NCBI GenBank assembly: GCA_963969495.1
Contig: OZ018335.1
Span: 85,914,354-85,978,353, forward strand
Origin: Ceratothoa steindachneri
Lineage: Eukaryota; Arthropoda; Malacostraca; Isopoda; Cymothoidae
DNA length: 64,000 nt
Reading direction: 5' to 3'
A program made the translations under genes and the position numbers. Below, in pieces: positions 57,476-64,000 of the stretch. The notes under the pieces are model-generated. The model did not search any database and was not told the origin of the DNA. It saw only the letters and a list, made by a program, of their open reading frames with translations. Numbering within the stretch: the stretch's first letter is position 1; each line of letters opens with the position of its first letter.

Positions 57476-57685
57476 AGGAAGAACGCTCAATTGAGAGAGG
57501 AGGGGGCGCAGAAAAGCAGAGATAGAGGTAGAATAAGAGGGAAAGAGAGCCAAAGATGAAGAGAGAGGAGGTAAGGCAAGGAAAATGGAGAGGGAAAGAG
57601 AGATGAGGAAAAAAATTAGGAAGGGAGAGAGATGTAGAGGGAAAGAAAAGGAGAAAGGGGGATGAGAAGAAAAAGGAGCGCTACT
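57476..57685 (+). repeat. Polypurine (GA-rich) tract
   Basis: About 210 bases almost free of pyrimidines on the plus strand, made of GAGAGA, GGAAAG and AAGGAG words. Long polypurine runs can form triplex DNA. The minus-strand frame across it is Ser/Leu/Pro-rich only because of composition. Confidence 0.85.
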
Positions 57686-57689
57686 TTGA

Positions 57690-60639
57690 AGGGGTGGGTT
57701 GTCTAACCATTCCAATATATATTATTTTATATCGACAGTATGACAAAGGAGGAGAGTAAGGACCCCTCCACCCCACAGCGGGCACGGAAAATTAAAAAAA
57801 ATATAATAGAGCTGAAGTAAGAAATACACCTGGGACTTTGATAGTAAAAGGATAGTTTGGACACAACTACTGATTTTAAGTTTAAATACTTTAATCTAAC
57901 CTATTATTTTAGGTTTCTCCATTATTACTAGGAACGAGTTTTGCAAATGCTGGTTCCCTAAAACTATTTTGCTTGCGAAAAAGTTTCTAGATTATTTTCT
58001 TCGTAAGCTTTAAAACAAAACTTACACCAATGTTACGTGTGCAATTTCTATTAATTTAAAACAAAATTGAATGACCCGCTTCAATTTTTCCTTTAAAAAA
58101 GGAATGATACATAACTTTTGCTGATAAAATTCAATAAATTATCTATAAATTTATCATTGTTGAACATAATGACACTGGCAAATCCAAGATTATTTATCGT
58201 AAACATAAGAAGAGTATATAGCATTGCTGCTAAAGTAAATTGAGGTAAAACCTCACTGCATATGGCTTATAAAGTAATTGCTACACTAATTGCCAAAATT
58301 AGTGGTACGCTGCATCAAACATGGCTTGTATAAGGTAATTAACAAGTGAACTCGTTATGAATCATCACTTAGTAAAATATGAGAAATGAGAGAGAGACTG
58401 GAACAAAATACGTTTGATGATAGGTAAACATTTTATAGAGGGAGAAAATTTATTCAAATAAACCAAACATTTAATTTGCAATTGGTGAAAAGATGGTCAA
58501 AGTAATTGTAATGTCTAGCTAGCCTAGGCAATTTAAAAAAATAGACCGCAATGTAAGTAGCTTTTTTATGTAGTTTCAACAGCAATGTTAAGTAATTCTC
58601 CACAACACTGCATCGGTCAGGGCTCGGAGACTTCATCATCCACGCTAAGCAATTTCCTGTAGCCAATAAACTAAGCTATTTATTTTTTATAAATTTTGCA
58701 TAGAACTAAATCAATTCTGTGTAGAATACAAATTTATACGAATATGTATTTTATGAAGCTTTCGATACAGGTCGCAGGAAACACTTGAACTAGAAATCAA
58801 ATACCCTTAAAATTGCCTCTTGGGCTAGAATATAATGATGACAGTCACAAATTTTCTCTTGAAATTACATAGAGAACTAAATGGGAGTGAAATATCTCTC
58901 GATTTATGGCAAAAAATGTGACACTAATGAGCATTTTAATGAAGAGAATATTGACTTACAATTCTTAATGAGGAAAAGAAATCGGATTAAAAATTTACAT
59001 TATCTCCCAACTCTCATATAAAAGAGTAGAATAAAATTTATTGAAAATTATCTTTTCAACTCCTCATTTCATAGACCCAATAGGTCAGAAATGCTCAGTG
59101 AATATTAGCGTGAAAAGTACAAGGGTAAAACGTGAGCTTAATTTAAATTGGGGCAATCGAGGATTTCTTAACTATGTTGCACTCATTTTACAATTGGATT
59201 CGTGTGCCTACATCTGGACATAATTTTTGTTGAGGCTAAATTTTGCCTTGATTCACCCCCATAATTCCAATGAGAGCATTTGTTGCTCGGATTTAGTTTA
59301 GATTACTCTTGAGGGATAGAAATAAAAATATTGGATTTTATGCTTTAGGGAGATACACAGTAAATACATAACTAAAGTGTTTGATCATGCAAAAGAAAAT
59401 GGTAACAAATAAAAGATGGAATTTTAAACTTTGAATTTTGGACAAGCTAAGGAAATTTATTTATAAAATATTACTCGTTTCATTTTAGGCACTATGTAAA
59501 ACGCTCTAATTGAAGGAATTGTTAATTTTGCTTTTCCCTGTATTTTAAAGTTATTGATAATATATGTAGAGTGAATAAAATGTTTTTTAATCTCAGTAAT
59601 GTTAAGAGAAACGCGTATGGAAAACTGGCCGCCCAGTTGGAGAAGTAGGCTATGATTCAAGATGTGTACTTCAATTGCCAAAGCAGGTTTCGAAAATTGG
59701 CTCCGAGATGAAGCGAGAGTTAAAAGGTTAGTTGAGACCGTTAATCTAAGTTATAGAACATGTGGGAAGGCTTAGCTTGTGCCATACGTTTCCTTCCTTT
59801 TTTCTATTCGTAGAAAGAAAAAATTAACTGCCAACTAACTTGATACGATGGTTTATTCTCTTAAAATTGAAAAAATCTAGCGTGTCCACAGCATGGAATA
59901 GATTTGCGTTTCGAGAGAAAGTTGCTTCCGAGGAACCGAGAGGCGAAAAGGGAGATAGAAATAATCTAATCTAACGAAAAAATAGAAGATATTGGGCCTC
60001 TCTCTCCCAGTTACAACAAAAATTAAGAACTGCCCTCTCCCTAGTGATGTCAGCATGCTATTTTCGTGTATGCAAATCGTTTGCGATGCCATTGGACTTC
60101 GCCCCCTACGTGTTGAATAATTTTCAATCTTTAAAAATTATTCTTTGGATTATTTAACAAAAGGAAACCAATTAGAAAGAATAGAATAGAAAACGAGGAA
60201 TAGATAGAAAAACTAAAATTATACTACCATCCCTAACTAGAGAACACAATACCAACTTATGCATTTTTTTAAAAATATTCAGTTAATTTCATTATGAATT
60301 GCACAGAATATCTTGAAATTGGCCACTAGAGTGTCTAGGTTTACTTTCAAACAGCAAATATAAAATAAGAAATGTGTTATATGAGAAACGATACGTTCAA
60401 AACTAGAGAATAAAATAACCTTCAGGTTGCACGTAAAAATTTGTAACGAATATATAGAAAAACTTTTCCATGTGTAGAATGCTAGTGATGGTATTACTGA
60501 TTTTACGGATACCCAGGTTTTCCAGTAGGAGATTATAGCAATGGCATTGTAATCGGTCAACAAGTGCGATTTCACGTACAAAAATGCTCCATGAGGACAC
60601 TGCTTCGTGCGTGTCGAAAGAAGCTATGGCTGCTTTCTT
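57690..60639. other. AT-rich, no recognisable feature
   Basis: Frames of 60-100 codons (58454, 59041, 59457, 59877, 60279) show no family motif. Nothing supportable. Confidence 0.45.
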
Positions 60640-61200
60640 AGCGCTATGGCGAAGCTAAAAAGTGACAAAACGCTTTTAAACCAAATTTAAATTGTTTGGT
60701 GTAGATGGAAAGCTGCATATAAAACGCCAAACAGGTGCTACATTGATTTCCACATAGATAAAACTTTCTAGGGGTAGCTTGATGGCGTGATGCATGTTTT
60801 CAAGCGTTGGGCCCCTCCGCACTTCTGTTTACGCGACCAAGCAAACGCTGCAGTATAAAAGATCAGTTTCATGAACATGTCATCCCCTCTCTCTGAATAT
60901 CGAGATTGCATGAACCTGTTTTAATGGATACAGCACGGAGGGTGAAGCCGTTCTTTGATGCTTAAATTATCGACGTGTTTCAATGACGTGCGCTGAGCCT
61001 CTATTTAAACCCGAGAGATAACGTACGGAAGTTCCTTGATGAGAAGGTGGCTCGGAAACCAATGAATGTGTAAGATCTATTGCAAAGATTTAAAGAGGAA
61101 TTGAATAAAATCATGCCCAAATACTGCGATAAATCGGTTAAGTCTCTAGCTAAAGATATGCTCAAGTCAATCATGATAAGATCATGCATTCAACTTTCGA
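60640..61200 (+). pseudogene. Tc1-like transposase, catalytic half
   Basis: Plus-strand frames: KFKLFGVDGKLHIKRQTGA (first catalytic region, normally S.ESKFNLFG.DG; the Asp/Glu part just before is lost), SRGSLMA, VFKRWAPP, EHVIPSLSEYRDCMNLF, then RRVKPFFDA, LSLYLNPRDNVRKFLDEKVA and FKEELNKIMPKYCDKSVKSL. The block LSLYLNPRDNVRKF corresponds to SPDLNPIENVWKF, with the third catalytic residue changed to Tyr (codon 61002-61004). At least four stops or frameshifts. The N-terminal half and inverted repeats were not found. Confidence 0.75.
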
Positions 61201-61204
61201 AAAT

Positions 61205-62209
61205 TTGGTTCAAAGTCTATGTATGATATGTATGTTTGGGGGTTAGTTTAGCATCCATACTTATAGTTCTTTAGTTCCGTACGCACCCTATCTTAAAATA
61301 GATATTATTTACTCAAGATTCTTTAGTCTATTTGATGAAAGGAAACTTAAACACTATCAGAGGCAAATTTCAAGGAATAATTGCTGCAATTTTCAAGGAA
61401 ATTAAAAGAGTTTTCCTCAAAACGTCGATTTGGGAATTTTGTTCCCTAGCTTTGGACGGTATTTCATTTTCTTTTGACCTTTCCATAGGCATTTTTTCTT
61501 AAAGTATACACACTGGAAATATATGAAAATAATCACCTTCCTTTAATATTATCACGGTGCTGTATGAGTTCCCTAGCCATTGCATTTATTTTTTCGCATT
61601 TGTTTCTCAAATAATTCATAGTTAAAAGTAAAATCACACACAAAACAAACTATTTTTAAGTTCCCGAAAGTGGGATACTTAGATTCAGACGTCAACAAAT
61701 ACAGCAAGTTTAAAATTCTTATGAGATCCTAGGCTTAATAAGGGAAGCAATTCGCAAGAGTAGAGTTTATTAACTAACGGAACTTTGATAATGACTCAAA
61801 AGTAAGGCGGAGTAAGGCGCGCCACGCAACGTGAGAGGGAACATAACAGGGACGATCAAGATTTACAACTCACGTACCAGGTTCTCTGGGTTTGGATTCA
61901 TTCTATCCATGGTATGAGCCAATGGGCGTGTTCCTTTACTCTTTGAGTTCGAGTTTACGATCAGTTTTATTGATGATAATTAAAATCGAGAAGGAGTCAC
62001 AAAATTAGGTTTAAGTTTGACCGCTGCAACTTGGAAGGTAGTTTGTTTATTACCTCATAACTTACGGGATATTTATTCCATTCACTTGAAATTTCATGAA
62101 TGATAGATATTAGATATATCAAAATATTCGTATAATATATAGTCTCAACGTTTTGTTTAACTTATATAATAAATAATTAAATACCCTTGTTCTTACTGAC
62201 CCTTATATT
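61205..62209. other. AT-rich, no recognisable feature
   Basis: Nothing supportable. Confidence 0.4.
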
Positions 62210-62304
62210 ATGGCTGCTAGTGTATTCTTAATGTTAGTCTTAATTTTGAGTTCTGAGTATTTTATTGTTATTCATGATTTTGAGTCATGAGTATTCTTAT
62301 TGTA
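62210..62304 (+). repeat. Short imperfect tandem repeat, left of the TIR element
   Basis: Repeats of GTATTCTTAATGTTAGTCTT / TTTTGAGTTCTGAGTATT / TTTTGAGTCATGAGTATTC type. The same words continue at 63355-63425 on the other side of the element, so the element is inserted in this repeat. Confidence 0.75.
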
Positions 62305-63354
62305 GTAATACTTCAGTTTAGGGGCGCACAATAAGGGTAGCTGTTTCTGGGCTACAAATTTGGGCTATAATTTGGGCCTTATGGCGTCGGACGTCAAAAA
62401 GCAAAGCCCCTCATTTTGAAAGTAACTAAAAATGTTAATTTTGGGCGAAAATAGCCTAAAGTAGGCGACATTATCGTTTTTATTATTTCGATAAACTCTC
62501 AGAGCCAATAGCACGTTTATCAAAGTAACAAGGACGATAACACTGTCTAATTCAGGCTATTGCCGCCAAATATAGATTTCCGCCGAAATCTATCGGGACC
62601 AAGTTGCTTTTGTGTTTCGTCCAGACACGCAGAAGCGATTTGTAAAAAAACAAAAACAAAAACGTGAGAACATTATTTTATAAACAATTACGAATATTTA
62701 CTGGGGGCTTCGCTCCCAGACCCCCGCCTAATTGATTGAAATCTCAGGATCATCACAGGGCGATCCTCCTCACGAGCCGTAACTCGAAGTTAGCCAAAAA
62801 AGGTGAAACATATTAGAACATGGACGAAATATTATGCGGGCAGGACCGGAGAACAGCGGAAGTGAGCGCGTCACGCAGATCTTCAAGTTTACTCTATCTC
62901 CACCTTTCACTATTATAATTGAGCCGCGCTTCTTTTAAATGAGACCACGATTTATAAGAAAAGTCTATTAAATTGACCGAGGAATTAACACAAGTCGCAT
63001 TGAAGTCGAACAAACCGTATTCACAGAAATCGCGCTCTTTTAACTGCTCGGTTTCAGGGTTGCCAATGTTTGAAATAAGGTTGAATTAAGGTTGCCAGTG
63101 TGTGAAATTAATGGTTTAGTTTCACCAAAATAGTCAATACATTAGTAATTATAAAACAATCAATGCATTATTAAATAATATAATTAAGTAGAAGTGCAGG
63201 CATTTACTAAATTATAAAGAAGAAAGGAATAAACAAAATAACAAAATACAACGCCGTGATTGGCCCCATTTGAAGCTACCGTTTAATGTCATGAGGCCTA
63301 GATTGTAGCCCAGAAACAGCGCAGCCTATCGTGCGCCCCTAAACTGAAGTATTA
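62305..63354. mobile_element. Unclassified DNA element with terminal inverted repeats (about 1,050 bp)
   Basis: The left end GTAATACTTCAGTTTAGGGG and the right end (same 20 bases on the minus strand) match perfectly. The match continues imperfectly through GCGCAC and CTGTTTCTGGGCTACAA for about 60-75 bp. It interrupts a short tandem repeat. TTATTGTAG on the left and TTATTGTTAG on the right may be a 9-bp target duplication with one slip. There is no protein motif inside, so it is probably non-autonomous. A GC-rich stem CTGGGGGCTTCGCTCCCAG lies at 62700-62718. Confidence 0.8.
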
Positions 63355-63425
63355 CCCTTATTGTTAGTCTTAATTTTGAGTTATGGTATTCAAATTGTTA
63401 TTCATTATTTTAAGACATGAGTATT
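63355..63425 (+). repeat. Short imperfect tandem repeat, right of the TIR element
   Basis: Resumes TTATTGTTAGTCTTAATTTT and TATTGTTATTCATTATTTT / ATGAGTATTC, matching the words at 62210-62304. Confidence 0.75.
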
Positions 63426-63879
63426 CCTAAGGTTATTTGGGTAGCTTTACTTCATTTCTAACATTTAATTTGTGGTTTAAAGTTTAAAAAAAGGCGTGAT
63501 TTATTATTTTAAAACATCGATGACATGTGTTTGTTTCTCTTCTTTATAAAGCTATAATTGTTAGGTCTGAGGAGCCTAGTTTCTTTGAATTAATTTTTGT
63601 GGAAAAATAAAAGTTTACTATTTCGACCCCAGCAATTAAGGTCAGTCTTGATCCTCTTGACTAGTTTTATTCTTTCTGAGTCCACCTTACCTCTAATGAA
63701 TGTGTAAAAGTGCGAAAATATATCAAACAAAAATTCCTTTCAAATCGATAATATAAATAGCCAATTAAATTACAAACTTAGAACGGACACCGCCATAGAG
63801 TGATGGCTAGATCTAAAGATACCGCGTTCTAAACTCTCAAAGTCCACAATTTTTACGAAGAAAAATCACAAAGAAAACG
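63426..63879. other. AT-rich, no recognisable feature
   Basis: Nothing supportable. Confidence 0.4.
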
Positions 63880-64000
63880 AAACTCAAGAAAACGACTTCA
63901 AGGGCTAACTCATCAAAAATCCAAGAAATCATCAACTCATCAAGAAGCAAAAAGAACTCATCAAATCGTCAAGAAGGATTCATCAAAAAGAAATCATCAA
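63880..64000 (+). repeat. CATCAA-rich tandem repeat at the right edge
   Basis: Irregular repeats of CATCAA and CATCAAGAAG separated by A-rich words (AAATCC, GCAAAAAG, AAATCGT). It continues to the last base, so its full length is unknown. If translated it would be Ser/Lys/Asn-rich in one frame, but no start or longer frame is present. Confidence 0.8.

Noticed and set aside
57458..57715. Ser/Leu/Pro-rich minus-strand protein with a membrane-like look
   Set aside because: It is the translation of a polypurine tract read on the other strand.
1..64000. CRISPR arrays, operons, bacterial genes or a contaminating prokaryotic contig
   Set aside because: No regularly spaced repeats with unique spacers, no adjacent long frames and no ribosome-binding sites; the mobile elements are all animal types.

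Overview
This is AT-rich animal nuclear DNA with no sign of prokaryotic organisation: no operons, no Shine-Dalgarno sites and no long intact genes. The repeat families suggest an arthropod, possibly a crustacean or arachnid, but the sequence does not fix the species. I see no host gene I can support. What is recognisable is a graveyard of transposable elements, all broken by stops, frameshifts or deletions, in long unannotatable AT-rich DNA.

Layout. 1-6115: a BEL/Pao LTR retrotransposon on the minus strand (gag, protease, RT, RNase H, start of integrase), running off the left edge and interrupted in its protease by a GC-rich, promoter-like segment (about 2720-4135). 6514-7190: a LINE RT scrap and a mariner-like helix-turn-helix scrap. 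8280-11765: two same-orientation copies of a CR1-like LINE. 12937-13100: a long hairpin (MITE-like). About 16490-16560: a tRNA-like SINE head. 18430-19400: a decayed Tc1-like transposase. 27335-28634: a complete but inactivated mariner with both inverted repeats and TA duplications. 34090-35510: a Jockey-like LINE. 36200-37556: a decayed member of a transposon-like arthropod protein family. 41035-41590: another mariner-like transposase.

45895-53115 is the most informative block. A tandem repeat of about 127 bp is interrupted by a Ty3/gypsy-type LTR retrotransposon (46197-49949), by a Tc1/mariner-superfamily element with clear inverted repeats (49953-51394) and by a CR1-like LINE (about 51663-52977). 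The gypsy-type element has integrase BEFORE reverse transcriptase and RNase H, and RNase H is followed directly by the polypurine tract and 3' LTR. This is the unusual order known from Gmr1-type elements.

54060-55530 holds a protease-integrase fragment of a second LTR retrotransposon. Inside it is a 56-nt inverted copy of its own integrase sequence, which looks like a template-switch mutation. 56560-57310 is another LINE RT fragment, 57476-57685 a polypurine tract, 60640-61200 a Tc1-like transposase, and 62305-63354 an unclassified element of about 1,050 bp with terminal inverted repeats, inserted in a short tandem repeat. The right edge is a CATCAA-rich tandem repeat.

The genes do not work together as a pathway. 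The window records successive insertions and decay.
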